From Nonomuraea aurantiaca (GTDB taxonomy: Bacteria; Actinomycetota; Actinomycetes; Streptosporangiales; Streptosporangiaceae): a stretch of 64,000 nt of DNA. Below are positions 34,321 through 42,518 of this stretch, in pieces. Position 1 is the stretch's first letter. Every line of letters starts with the position of its first letter. Below the pieces are notes generated by a model. That model saw only the letters and a program-made list of their open reading frames with translations, was not told where the DNA came from and searched no databases. The translations under genes were made by a program, and so were the position numbers. The stretch is from positions 207,605-271,604 of the forward strand of contig NZ_JAIWNB010000016.1 of the NCBI RefSeq assembly GCF_020215705.1, written 5' to 3'.

Positions 34321-35060
34321 TGTGGTGCTCCCCTCTGAGCCGTGGTCTCGATGGCCTGTGCCGTGGTGCCGACGGCTTGTGCGGTGGTGCCGATGGTCTG
34401 TGCTGTGGTGTCAATGGTCTGTGCTGTGGTGTCAATGGTCTGTGCTGTGGTGTCAATGGTCTGTGCTGTGGTGTCAATGGGGGCCAGGGCGGCGACGACG
34501 CGGGTGAGCAACGCGGTCCACTCCTCGTCGTCCACCGCGTGCAGGTCAGGGGTGATGAGCGCGCTGCCCATCGCGAGCGCGAGGCAGAAGTGAGCGAGCG
34601 CGTTCCCCGACAGCGCGGGGTCGAGCTCGCCGGCACTCTCGGCGACGTCGGCGAGCCCCGCCAGCCAGTCGGCGCGTTCGCCGATGTAGTCGCGCATCGG
34701 CTGCGCGACCTCCTCATCACGACGGGCCGCGACCAGGGCCTCGACGATGAGATGGCCGCCGGCATCACGCTTGTACGGCAGCCGGCGACCGACCACGACG
34801 AGCAGCTCCGCGATCGACCGGTTCGGATCGGCGGCCAGAAGATCGGCCAGCAACCGCGGCCCGTGTGCGCGCAGCGCGGCCACGAGCAGCTGGGCCTTGG
34901 AGCCGAAGTGCGCGTACAGCGCGCCGTTGCTCACCCCGGCGGCCGCGGCGATGTCCGCCACGCGCGTACCTTCGTACCCACGCTCGGCGAAGACCTCGGC
35001 GGCCGCTCGCAGCAAGCGTTCACGCGTCTCGGCCGCGGTGACGCCTGCGATACGCCCCAT
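34317..35060 (-). CDS. TetR-family regulator with C-terminal heptad tandem repeat
   Basis: A 247-residue TetR repressor at the head of the TetR-ferredoxin-P450 operon. The helix-turn-helix is at about 10-55 (ETRERLLRAAAEVFAERGYE then AAGVSNGALYAHFGSKAQLL). The final ~50 residues consist of seven 7-residue units of the form I-D/G/E-T-T-A-Q-T/A, the first four identical (IDTTAQT). This tail has no counterpart in ordinary TetR proteins. It is encoded by 21-bp DNA repeats immediately before the ferredoxin start. ATG 35060 fits best; an inverted repeat at 35063-35087 is the likely autoregulatory operator. Confidence 0.9.
   Translation of the reverse strand: MGRIAGVTAAETRERLLRAAAEVFAERGYEGTRVADIAAAAGVSNGALYAHFGSKAQLLVAALRAHGPRLLADLLAADPNRSIAELLVVVGRRLPYKRDAGGHLIVEALVAARRDEEVAQPMRDYIGERADWLAGLADVAESAGELDPALSGNALAHFCLALAMGSALITPDLHAVDDEEWTALLTRVVAALAPIDTTAQTIDTTAQTIDTTAQTIDTTAQTIGTTAQAVGTTAQAIETTAQRGAPQ
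34339..34485. repeat. Seven 21-bp tandem repeats inside the TetR gene
   Basis: Seven contiguous 21-bp units run from 34339. Units four to six (34402-34464) are identical; one such unit starts GCTGTGGTGTCAATGG. The period is a multiple of three, so copy changes keep the frame. The array ends the coding region of TetR just ahead of the ferredoxin start. Confidence 0.9.
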
Positions 35061-35062
35061 GA

Positions 35063-35087
35063 TCAAATTAAAAGACTGTTCATTTGA
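35063..35087. promoter_or_regulatory. Operator-like inverted repeat before the TetR-P450 operon
   Basis: TCAAAT and ATTTGA arms are 13 bp apart in an AT-rich patch directly upstream of ATG 35060. The centre spacing (19 bp) is usual for TetR operators. The closeness to the start suggests a very short or absent leader. Confidence 0.5.
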
Positions 35088-35115
35088 TTCGTCAAGAGCC
35101 GCTTCACACAGTTTT

Positions 35116-35175
35116 GTCGCTGTCTGAACGGCCTTGAAGACGGCAGTCCGTCACGGCAACTGGAAGCGGACATGG
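35116..35175. repeat. 60-bp direct repeat, left copy
   Basis: It begins GTCGCTGTCTGAACGGCC and ends AAGCGGACATGG, and matches 37007-37066 at 58 of 60 positions. The two copies lie on the same strand and flank the ECF sigma/partner genes. A second repeat, GTACGGCAGGAGATTCGG (35208-35231), recurs at 40839-40862 with few changes. The whole 35061-35379 gap otherwise holds two copies of TTCTCCTGGCGAG (35293 and 35311) and no gene. Confidence 0.85.
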
Positions 35176-35379
35176 CAGTGGGCCATCGGGGTTGGCAGTA
35201 GGGGCGCGTACGGCAGGAGATTCGGCTCGGGGATGGTGGCGGTCTATCACCGGCGGCCGGCGTTGGTGGTGGCACCCGGCGTGCGGCGAGCCGGTGCGTT
35301 TTCTCCTGGCGAGCTTTGGTTCTCCTGGCGAGTTTGGGCTGACAGGGAACTCGCCCGCGTCCCCGCGACAGTAGTCCGT

Positions 35380-35970
35380 GTGGATGTGAAGATGCGTGCC
35401 CGCCTACGGGACGGCGATCAACAGGCCTTGGGCGAGCTTTTCGACCAGTACGCCACGAGCGTCTACAACCACGCCTATTGGGTGGTCGGCGACTGGTCGA
35501 CAGCCGAGGACGTGGTGTCGCTGACGTTCATGGAGGTGTGGCGATTACGGGAACGGCTCGACCCGGACGGCGGCTCGCTGCGCCCATGGCTGCTGGGAGT
35601 GGCCACCAACGTGGGCCGCAACCTGCACCGAGCCACACGGCTGCACCGAAACGCCCTCGCCAAGATGCCCCGCGCCGATCCCGTCCCGGATTTCGCCGAC
35701 GAGGTGGTCGGGCGGATCGCCGACGCGCAGCGACTGGAGGATGTGCGCAGGGCGATCGGGCGGTTGCGCAGGCACGAGCGGGACGTGCTGCTGCTGTGCG
35801 CCGGGGCCGGGCTCGACTACGCCGAGGCGGCCGAGGCGCTCGGCATCCCGATCGGCACCGTGCGGTCCCGGCTATCCCGGGCCCGCAAAAAGCTGGAACT
35901 CGCCATGACCCCGGCGACAGGTAAGAGCGACCGCGGCACCGCGGTCCGGTCCGCCAAGGAGCACTCATGA
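35380..35970 (+). CDS. ECF RNA polymerase sigma factor
   Basis: A 196-residue sigma-70 family ECF factor. Region 2 covers about residues 15-80 (LGELFDQYATSVYNHAYWVV then DWSTAEDVVSLTFMEVWR). Region 4 covers about 125-180 (AIGRLRRHERDVLLLCAGAG then IPIGTVRSRLSRARKKLE). Start candidates are GTG 35380, GTG 35386 and ATG 35392; none has a strong Shine-Dalgarno, and the frame further upstream runs through repeat DNA. Its stop overlaps the next start (ATGA), so it is translated together with a one-helix membrane protein that probably restrains it. Confidence 0.92.
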   Translation: MDVKMRARLRDGDQQALGELFDQYATSVYNHAYWVVGDWSTAEDVVSLTFMEVWRLRERLDPDGGSLRPWLLGVATNVGRNLHRATRLHRNALAKMPRADPVPDFADEVVGRIADAQRLEDVRRAIGRLRRHERDVLLLCAGAGLDYAEAAEALGIPIGTVRSRLSRARKKLELAMTPATGKSDRGTAVRSAKEHS

Positions 35971-36593
35971 ACATTTTCCCCGAAAAACGGGACTTTCCTG
36001 AGGGCCGTCGGCAACTACTCAAGGAGTTCGTAATGACCGCGATCCAGGACGAGCCCACCCCGGATATGCAGCGTCGCAGACTGCTGCGCCCTGCGCTACT
36101 GGCACCCGCCCTGGGCCTGGCCGCCGCAGCCGCGGTGGCCCTCCCGCTGGTCTTTGGCGGCACCCCCGCATACGCCGTGACCAAGAACGCCGACGGCACC
36201 GTGACCATCACCATCAACGAGGCCAAGGACCCCAAGGCACTCCAAGCCGACCTGCAGAAGATGGGCTACGACATCATCGTCGACTACCTGCCGGCGGGCA
36301 AGAAGTGCGCCACCCGGCCGCGCAGCCCGCACTGGCTGTCGAAGGAACAGGCTCCCCTTGCCGTCTTCCCGCCCCCCGACGATGTGAGCGGCTTTCAGAT
36401 CGACCCGGCCCAGATCAAGCCGGGGCAGACCGGCGTGCTGGAGTTCGGTGTGAACGACAACCCCAAGCCGGGTGACGTCGTGGCGGCGATCTGGGCGCGG
36501 GTCTCCGACGGCCCCGTAGCGCCGTGCGAACTCGTCGACGGCAACGCGCCGCTCGGCGATCCCGGGACCGCCCCGGTCCCGGAGAAGCCATAG
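35967..36593 (+). CDS. Membrane-anchored partner of the ECF sigma factor
   Basis: A 208-residue protein. An N-terminal cytoplasmic part of about 40 residues is followed by one membrane helix (LLAPALGLAAAAAVALPLVF, about 49-68) and an extracellular domain of about 140 residues (VTKNADGTVTITINEAKDPK, with two Cys, CATRPR and PCELVDG). There is no zinc-binding anti-sigma motif (HxxxCxxC). Coupled translation with the sigma gene indicates an anti-sigma or sensor role. The extracellular part resembles small secreted domains linked to ECF genes in Streptosporangiales. Function is inferred from position. Confidence 0.8.
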   Translation: MNIFPEKRDFPEGRRQLLKEFVMTAIQDEPTPDMQRRRLLRPALLAPALGLAAAAAVALPLVFGGTPAYAVTKNADGTVTITINEAKDPKALQADLQKMGYDIIVDYLPAGKKCATRPRSPHWLSKEQAPLAVFPPPDDVSGFQIDPAQIKPGQTGVLEFGVNDNPKPGDVVAAIWARVSDGPVAPCELVDGNAPLGDPGTAPVPEKP

Positions 36594-37006
36594 CGCACGT
36601 TCCCTTCCGTGGCTTTTCGCGTGGCGCGCCCGGCATCGAGGTGAGAGATTGACGCCACCGCCGCAGCATGATCACGACCTGGTGGTCGGGCGGCGGTGGC
36701 GGCACTGACGTCCAGGCGTGGCTTGTGAGCAGAGATCGGGCCGGCTGACCCGTGCGGATCACTACCGCACCTGAGCAAACCTGAGAAGTGGGCAAGGCTC
36801 ACCACCTGCACACGCCCGGGACCTCGAAGATCAGAACTTGCCCGAGGCACCACGTGCTCCAGGTCGGTGAACACGTTCACGACAGTTGATCTTCGGGTTG
36901 ATACTGCCAACTCCGATGGCGCAACCACCGGTATTTCGAGTGGCTGCACATTGGCAGTGCCCAGGTGGGGAGCAGCTCTCACTGCCAACTTCGCTGCGTC
37001 CAGACA
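36594..37006. other. Gene-free repeat-rich region
   Basis: No supported gene is present. The block 36887-36924 (TGATCTTCGG followed by TACTGCCAACTCCGATGG at 36902) is repeated with changes at 42820-42857. The core TACTGCCAACTTCGATGACG also occurs exactly at 40806-40825, and a variant lies at 36981. CAGACAG-TCG-CTGTCTG, a small hairpin at 37000-37016, leads into the 60-bp repeat. This looks like debris of a repeated element. Confidence 0.6.
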
Positions 37007-37066
37007 GTCGCTGTCTGAGCGGCCTTGAAGACGACAGTCCGTCACGGCAACTGGAAGCGGACATGG
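37007..37066. repeat. 60-bp direct repeat, right copy
   Basis: It matches 35116-35175 with two mismatches. Its right end (GGACATGG) coincides with the point where the Mu-type transposase remnant becomes recognisable. Confidence 0.85.
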
Positions 37067-37661
37067 AAGGGGTGCAGCGCGACTATCTGATCTATGACGA
37101 TCCGCTCTTGAGCAATTACCGGCGGGCGATCTCACCAGTCCCGGGCAAGGGCAGGAAGTGGCCGATCCGCTACAACCCGGGCGACCCCAGCAGGATGTTC
37201 ATCTTCCTTGAAGGCGCCTGGCACGTGCTGTTCTGGACACACCTGCCGGATCCGGCGATCCCGTTCACCTCGCGGATGGTCGAAGAGGCCGCAAGCTACT
37301 CCTCGATGGCGGGCTGCGGGAGATCGCCGAGGCGCTGGTGGATCTGCAGCGCCGGATGGACGCGCCAGAGTCGGCGACCGCGCGCACCCGCCGCGAGTTG
37401 CTGCGGCCTCGCGAGGACGCGCGCGCCATCAAAGGTGATCAAGCTCGCGCCCGGTTCGGTGAGCAGGAGGAGCCTCCGGAGCCGACCCTGGTCCCGCCCG
37501 CTGGCGAGGCTTCCTCGGTGCCGCCGGCGAAGCCGCCCGTGGGCAGGATGGTGTTTTCGTACCTGTCGCTGCTGGCGAGGAAGAGGGCGAAGCCCCAGGC
37601 GCTGGTGGGTTCGGCTCCCACTTTCGTCGAGGTCTTGGAGCCCGCTTGCTCGCGACGATAG
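37060..37661 (+). pseudogene. C-terminal remnant of a Mu/TnsB-type transposase
   Basis: The first frame (to ~37300) reads DYLIYDDPLLSNYRRAISPV, KWPIRYNPGDPSRMFIFLEG and AWHVLFWTHLPDPAIPFTSR. This is the beta-barrel found after the DDE core in Mu-type, TniA/TnsB-like transposases (the RYNPxDxSRxxV pattern). A shift leads to the second frame, KLLLDGGLREIAEALVDLQR, then TARTRRELLRPREDARAIKG and a proline-rich tail, ending at the TAG at 37659-37661. The catalytic core is missing. The assignment rests on pattern memory and is less certain than those of the other transposase fragments. Confidence 0.6.
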
Positions 37662-37682
37662 GCGGTCGCGGGCGGAGCGGTA

Positions 37683-38291
37683 TCAGTTTTCAGGCCGCGC
37701 CTGCTCCGGGGGGACGGTCGCGGACAGGGCGTGCAGATCGTCGAAGGCTTGGAGGAGATGTGCGTCCAAGCTCTGTGAGGGGTCGTCGATCCAGGCTTGG
37801 GCGGCGTGGTGGAAGGTGGCCCAGCCGGTTTGTGCGGCCAGGCTGGCCAGCCGGTCGGGGACATCGCGCTGACGTAGCGCTTCCGCTAGAGCTTCGGTGA
37901 GGGCTGCGGCCTTGGCCAAGTCACGTTCTCGCAGGGCTGGCGTCTTGGCGATGACCGCTAGGCGTGGCTCGGAGAACGGGCGGTTGTCTTCAAGGATCCG
38001 TCCGGCTTTCCGGAAGGCGTACAGCAGAATGCCGAATGGTTGCAGGCCGTCGGGGGCATCGGCGACCTCCTGCATCAGCGCGGCGCGCAGCTCGGCTTCA
38101 CCGCCGAAGAGCACCTCGCGCTTGTCCGGGAAGTGCCGGAAGAACGTGCGCTCGTTGACGCCGGCCCGGGCGGCGATCTCAGCTGTGGTGGTCTGATCGA
38201 ACCCGCGCTCCCGGTACAGCTCCAGAGCCGCCTGCTGAAGGCGGCGGCGCGCTTCTATTCCACTTCGTGGCACCCCTCGAAGATACCGCAT
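37683..38291 (-). CDS. TetR-family regulator
   Basis: A 202-residue TetR repressor. The helix-turn-helix is at about 13-58 (ARRRLQQAALELYRERGFDQ, then AARAGVNERTFFRHFPDKRE). The C-terminal domain contains QTGWATFHHAAQAWIDDPSQ. It diverges from the SDR gene at 38596. The intergenic region carries four copies of its probable operator, the nearest only three bases from this start codon. Its own transcript must therefore be almost leaderless, or use a downstream GTG near 38273. Strong autorepression is expected. Confidence 0.92.
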   Translation of the reverse strand: MRYLRGVPRSGIEARRRLQQAALELYRERGFDQTTTAEIAARAGVNERTFFRHFPDKREVLFGGEAELRAALMQEVADAPDGLQPFGILLYAFRKAGRILEDNRPFSEPRLAVIAKTPALRERDLAKAAALTEALAEALRQRDVPDRLASLAAQTGWATFHHAAQAWIDDPSQSLDAHLLQAFDDLHALSATVPPEQARPEN

Positions 38292-38293
38292 AC

Positions 38294-38375
38294 GTCAGTG
38301 ACTGACACTGCTTGACGCCAGTGACTGGCACTAAGTAACGTCAGCCACTGGCTCTACTTAGTGCCAGTAACTGGC
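38294..38375. promoter_or_regulatory. Four TetR operators at exact 23-bp spacing
   Basis: Four 13-bp near-palindromes occur at 38294 (GTCAGTGACTGAC), 38317 (GCCAGTGACTGGC), 38340 (GTCAGCCACTGGC) and 38363 (GCCAGTAACTGGC). Each begins exactly 23 bp after the last. The outer flanks also mirror each other (CACTAAGTA after the second, TACTTAGTG before the fourth), giving a long imperfect dyad around the third copy. The array fills the TetR-proximal part of the divergent promoter region. Confidence 0.85.
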
Positions 38376-38595
38376 GTCAAATGGGAGGTTTTCATCGCTG
38401 ATGGCAGCGACCCGACCTTTCAGTCCGAACGCCGTCGAGGCGGTCAAGGTTTCCGTGCCGCCTCGACGGGCCTGACAGGACGTGCATGCGACACGTCGCT
38501 GCGCTGCTGCCCTCGAAGGCAGGCCATTCCCGCCTCACCTGCACCGGACCCGTTCAGCGGCCCCCCGCTGCACACACCCACACAGAGAGCGTTTC

Positions 38596-39507
38596 ATGCA
38601 CATCTTTGTCACTGGTGGTTCTGGCCAGACCGGCCCCGCCGTCGTCGCCGAGCTCGTCGCAGCCGGCCACACCGTCACTGGACTGGCGCGCTCGGATGCC
38701 GCCGCCGCCCGGCTGGAGTCGGTGGGCGCCACACCACACCGCGGCTCCCTGGACGACCATGACAGCCTGCGCCGTGGCGCCGAAGCCGCCGACGGCGTCC
38801 TGCACATGGCTTACGGCGGGGACTTCTCCGACCTCGACGACATGATGAGGCGCGACCGGACCGCGATCGAGGCCCTCGGCCAGCCGTTGGAACACTCGGG
38901 CAAGCCGCTCGTCATCACCTCGGGCACTCTGCTCATGCCCGCCGGCCGGGAGACCACCGAGAAGGACGAGCCCGACGCGGCCGGGATCGCCGCCTTCCGC
39001 ATCGCGGGCGAGCGAGCCTGTCTGGGCTTCGCCGCCCGGGGAGTGCGCGCGAGCGTGGTCCGCCTCGCTCCCACCGTCCACGGCCCGGAAGATCACGGCT
39101 TCATCTCCATGCTCATCTCCACCGCGCGAAAGACGGGCGTCTCGGCCTACGTCGGCGACGGCACCAACCGGTGGCCCGCGGTGCACCGGCTCGACGCCGC
39201 GGTCCTGTTCCGCCTGGCACTGGAGAAGGCTCCTGCGGGCAGTGTGCTGCACGGAGCGGCCGAAACCGGCGTCACCATGAAGAGCATCGCGCAGACCATC
39301 GCCCGGGGCCTGGACCTGCCAGCGATCTCGCTGACCCCCGACGAGGCCGCCGGGCACTACGTCAGCCCGTTCATGGCCAGGGTCTACAGCTTCGACGGGC
39401 CCGTCTCCAGTGCTCACACACAGGAGCTGCTCGGCTGGTCTCCCGCCCATCCGACACTTCTCGATGACCTGGAGCACGGCGACTACTTGGCCACGCCGGC
39501 CTCCTGA
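38596..39507 (+). CDS. SDR-family NAD(P)-dependent epimerase/reductase
   Basis: A 303-residue atypical short-chain dehydrogenase of the NAD-dependent epimerase group. The dinucleotide-binding loop is VTGGSGQTGPAVVAEL at the N terminus (GxxGxxG). The loop VLHMAYGGDF follows near residue 75. The usual YxxxK is replaced in this group; here the region is ITSGTLLMPAGRETTEKDEP. The C terminus contains LLGWSPAHPTLLDDLEHGDY. Such genes are often induced through a neighbouring TetR by toxic small molecules. ATG 38596 agrees with the fold; upstream codons run through the operator leader. The 220 bp between the operators and the start hold no other gene. Confidence 0.9.
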   Translation: MHIFVTGGSGQTGPAVVAELVAAGHTVTGLARSDAAAARLESVGATPHRGSLDDHDSLRRGAEAADGVLHMAYGGDFSDLDDMMRRDRTAIEALGQPLEHSGKPLVITSGTLLMPAGRETTEKDEPDAAGIAAFRIAGERACLGFAARGVRASVVRLAPTVHGPEDHGFISMLISTARKTGVSAYVGDGTNRWPAVHRLDAAVLFRLALEKAPAGSVLHGAAETGVTMKSIAQTIARGLDLPAISLTPDEAAGHYVSPFMARVYSFDGPVSSAHTQELLGWSPAHPTLLDDLEHGDYLATPAS

Positions 39508-39642
39508 CCCCCTCACACCCATCCGAACTCCGGTCGTCTGTGTCCTCGGGGGCGTCCGGGTCGTGCAGAGGCCGCAGTCCCTGGCCGGAACCGACGCTCT
39601 GTCCGTCAGCCAGTTCGCCGTCGACATAGGCGAACGGCCGCG

Positions 39643-40000
39643 GTGACGGACGTCCAGACCCGCGAGTTGGGCCAGGAGGCGCGGACACGGGCGGTCAGCT
39701 TCTGGGCGCGGGAGGGACTTGGCCGACTCCGGGCGCAGGTGGTGCTGCACGCAGCGCGGGGCCACTGCAATGCCCGGATCGCCCGGGAGACGGGCCTGCA
39801 CCTGGACACGGTACGTCGGTGGCGAAACCGGCTCTCCCATGGCGGCCTGCCGGCCTTGGCCGACGCCAGACGCTCCGGGCGCCAGCCCGGTTCACCCCGA
39901 TGCAGGTCGCCGAGACCAAGGCCCTGGCCTGCCAGTTACCGGCCGAGACCGGCATCCCGCTGTCGCGCTGGTCGTGCCCTGAACTGGCCGCCGAACAGAC
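39643..40000 (+). pseudogene. N-terminal remnant of an IS630-like transposase
   Basis: ATG 39643 (or just upstream) begins a helix-turn-helix: RLRAQVVLHAARGHCNARIA then RETGLHLDTVRRWRNRLSHG, followed by GLPALADARRSGR. After a frameshift near 39890 it continues FTPMQVAETKALACQLPAET and PLSRWSCPELA in another frame. It then runs out at ~40000 before the DDE catalytic part. This is the N-terminal third of an IS630/helix-turn-helix-29-type transposase. No terminal repeats were recognised. Confidence 0.75.
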
Positions 40001-40302
40001 GGCGATCCTCGACCTGATCCTTAGCGCCGAGCGAACGCCCGTCCCCGGGGGACACCTCGTGCTTCCGTTCGGAATCGTCGATCACGGGCTGCCACGCGTC
40101 CCGGACTAACTTCTTCAGACGCCTGCGGGGATTTCGTCAACAGCGGCCAGAAGGGGGCCGGGGTATGTGCTTGCACTGGCGCTCGGACATCCGACACTAA
40201 CCGGACACACATGGGGGCTGGGATATCGGTACGGTTCCCCAGGCGCGTTGAACGCGCCAGACCCATCTCCAACTTCGGACTCGCGTTCCAGCACCGATCT
40301 GA

Positions 40303-40823
40303 GGCGTCCGGCTCCCCAGAAGACCTCTCCTGGCGCCGGAGGGCCGGCTCATCCCCGACATCAACCCGGCGTTTCCCATCAGCAGGCAAGGCCCGGATCC
40401 CGACCGGCTCAATCAGCATCTCCGTGAGCAGGGCATCGACCTGGCCGCCGCTGACAGCATCGACAACTCCATCCCGGCCCTGGCACTCGCCTGCCTCTCC
40501 GCCGGTGGGGGCTCATCGACGCATCCATGGACAATGACGCCGGCGTCGAGACGGTGAACGGCAATCACGGACGGGCCGACCTCGCGCGCAGCATCCGAAG
40601 GGCCGGTTGGGATCAGATCGCCCACTGGACACCGGGCGTTCCGGGCTCCGGTTCGTGGCCGCCGCCGGACGAAATCGTGAAACCCAAGCTCACGATCGCT
40701 CAATGGCTTCTCACGATCGACGTCCTCGAACGCTGGGCCGCCGCCGATCGCACCGGGCGGCAGGAAGCCGCCGCCCAAGAGCGCGAGCTCCGAGATTCGA
40801 CCGGGTACTGCCAACTTCGATGA
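40303..40823 (+). pseudogene. Frameshifted hypothetical gene
   Basis: From 40303 one frame reads RPLLAPEGRLIPDINPAFPI, LNQHLREQGIDLAAADSIDN and SIPALALACLSAGG. Near 40505 the sense passes to another frame: LIDASMDNDAGVETVNGNHG, DEIVKPKLTIAQWLLTIDVL and ERWAAADRTGRQEAAAQERE, with a stop at 40821-40823. Codon use looks like coding DNA on both sides of the break. I do not recognise the family. It ends within the repeat TACTGCCAACTTCGATGACG, so the present 3' end may be set by a repeat insertion. The 40001-40302 stretch before it shows nothing I can name. Confidence 0.4.
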
Positions 40824-40838
40824 CGTCGCCTGGGCGGT

Positions 40839-40862
40839 GTACGGCAGGAGGTTCGGCCCGGG
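40839..40862. repeat. Copy of the GTACGGCAGGAG repeat
   Basis: GTACGGCAGGAGGTTCGG and the following CCCGGG match 35208-35231 with two changes. It lies 14 bp after the TACTGCCAACTTCGATGACG repeat (40806-40825). The same two elements occur near each other at 35191-35231 in altered orientation. Confidence 0.7.
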
Positions 40863-40940
40863 AGGCCGTGGACCCCAGGGTCGCCGCCGAAACATCGGGC
40901 CCGGCGACCCCTGGCGGGGCGCCGGGCCGGAAGCCGGTGG

Positions 40941-42518
40941 TCAGTTCGGGACAGGGCTGCCCTGGCAGCCGCTGTCGATCTTGCCGGTCTCGAAGTACCG
41001 CACCACGTCGGCGGCGCACTCGAGCACCCGGGTGGTCGACACGTGCACGTCGTCGGCGACCGTATAGACGGTGCCGCCGATGGCGCGCCGCGTCTGCAAC
41101 GTCCAGTCGTAGACGGACATGAACTCGTGCAGGTGCCCCGCCAGCACCAGTGACCCGCTGCTCCGCTTCATCGTGGCCTGCTGCACCGGCAGCGGCCAGT
41201 CGGGACACATGACGGGCAGTCCCCAGGACCGGCCGGTTGCCGGATGGCGCTTCACGAGCCGCTGGTAGGTACGCCAGGCGGTGTCGAAATCGGCCCGGCT
41301 GCTGTCCTCGTTGCACGCGACGGCCAGGTTCATGGTCATATTCAGTGTTTCGGGCGCGCCGGGAACGGGCGTCCCCATCATCGGTGCGCCGAGCACCTCC
41401 TTGACGGTGGGCGGGGCGGTGGCGCCCGTCGCCGTCCGCAGTTCGGCCAGCGCCTTGCCCGCGCGCACCCACTCGGTTGAGTTGCGCCTGGCCAGGTCGG
41501 CGACGGCCGAGCCGTCGATGGGCCGCGGCAGGTCGGTGTAGGTCTTCGGGCTCTTGTCGTACGTTCGGACCAGCTCCGCCACCTCCTCGCGCACCTTCCG
41601 TGCGGTGGCACCGAGACCGTAGGTCCCGTCGCGGCCGGCCAGCCATGCGGCCATGCGCCCGAAGTCACGCTCGGCCGCCTCCGCGCCGTCCTTGGCGTGC
41701 TGGTCAATGCGCGTCCACGGCGGCGCCACGCTGTCCAGGAAGGCCCTTTCGGTGCGCCCGGGGAACAGGCTGCGGTACACCATGCCCAGATAGGTGCCCC
41801 AGGAGAAGCCGAGCAGGTTGAGCTTGCTCTCACCCAGCGCGGTCCGTACCAGGTCCACGTCCTTGGCCACGTTCTCGGTAGTGAGCTGTCCGAGGAAGGC
41901 GGGGTCGGAGTTTGCGCACTTCTGGTTGGCGGCGACCTGGGCGTCGTAGATCTTCCTGGCCGCCTCCTTGGTCAGCGTGCCGGGCTCCTGCGGGCCTCCT
42001 GGCGAGAGGCGGCAGGCGACCTTGGTGCTGTAGCCGACCCCGCGCGGGTCGAAGCCGATGATGTCGTATCGCTCGTTGAGCCCCGCCATCTCCTCGTTCC
42101 TGAGCGCGGCCCGCAGGACCGGGTCCAGGTATCCGCTGTTACCCGGCCCGCCCGGCAGGACGGCGATGGCGCCGAGCCGGTGGGCCTTGTCGGTGGCGGC
42201 CAGCCGGGTCACCGCGATGTCGATCTTCCGCCCGTCGGGGTCACGGTGGTTCAGCGGGACGCTGACCGTCCCGCACTCCAGGCGTTTCATCAAGGAGCGG
42301 AAGGCCGCAACCTTGTCCTCCGACACGCCCAGGCCGCGGATCACCTCATCGGCGTAGGCCGGGCAGGATTTCCACTGCACGGAAGACACGCCGGAGCTCG
42401 AGCTGGGATTCGCGGTGGCGCTCGTGCCGGCGGTAGCGGTGGCACCCGCTGCGGAAGGATGCGCCACCAACCCCGCCAACGCCAAGGCCAGTGCCGTCAG
42501 TGAAGTTCGGTACGTCAT
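40941..42518 (-). CDS. Exported alpha/beta hydrolase with TAP-like C-terminal domain
   Basis: A 525-residue secreted hydrolase of the tripeptidyl-aminopeptidase (Slp/TAP) family. The signal peptide is about 1-26 (LTALALALAGLVAHPSAAGA), followed by a Ser/Thr/Ala-rich stretch. The oxyanion loop is VLPGGPGNSGY and the nucleophile lies in LLGFSWGTYLGMVY (about 224). In the TAP_C domain the base His is in DVHVSTT. The position where relatives have GxxDxxTP reads AGHLHEFMSVYDW, so the acid Asp appears to be replaced. The enzyme may use another acid or be impaired. Homologues remove N-terminal tripeptides outside the cell. ATG 42518 gives a proper signal peptide; an in-frame ATG lies at 42581. Confidence 0.88.
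   Translation of the reverse strand: MTYRTSLTALALALAGLVAHPSAAGATATAGTSATANPSSSSGVSSVQWKSCPAYADEVIRGLGVSEDKVAAFRSLMKRLECGTVSVPLNHRDPDGRKIDIAVTRLAATDKAHRLGAIAVLPGGPGNSGYLDPVLRAALRNEEMAGLNERYDIIGFDPRGVGYSTKVACRLSPGGPQEPGTLTKEAARKIYDAQVAANQKCANSDPAFLGQLTTENVAKDVDLVRTALGESKLNLLGFSWGTYLGMVYRSLFPGRTERAFLDSVAPPWTRIDQHAKDGAEAAERDFGRMAAWLAGRDGTYGLGATARKVREEVAELVRTYDKSPKTYTDLPRPIDGSAVADLARRNSTEWVRAGKALAELRTATGATAPPTVKEVLGAPMMGTPVPGAPETLNMTMNLAVACNEDSSRADFDTAWRTYQRLVKRHPATGRSWGLPVMCPDWPLPVQQATMKRSSGSLVLAGHLHEFMSVYDWTLQTRRAIGGTVYTVADDVHVSTTRVLECAADVVRYFETGKIDSGCQGSPVPN

Noticed and set aside
34339..34485. Possible CRISPR array from 21-bp repeats
   Set aside because: The units are contiguous without spacers and lie in frame inside a TetR gene, so this is a coding minisatellite.
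36886..37872. 328-codon plus-strand frame as a single intact gene
   Set aside because: Only its middle part matches a transposase barrel. The ends are repeat DNA and antisense of a TetR gene, and the true continuation is in another frame.
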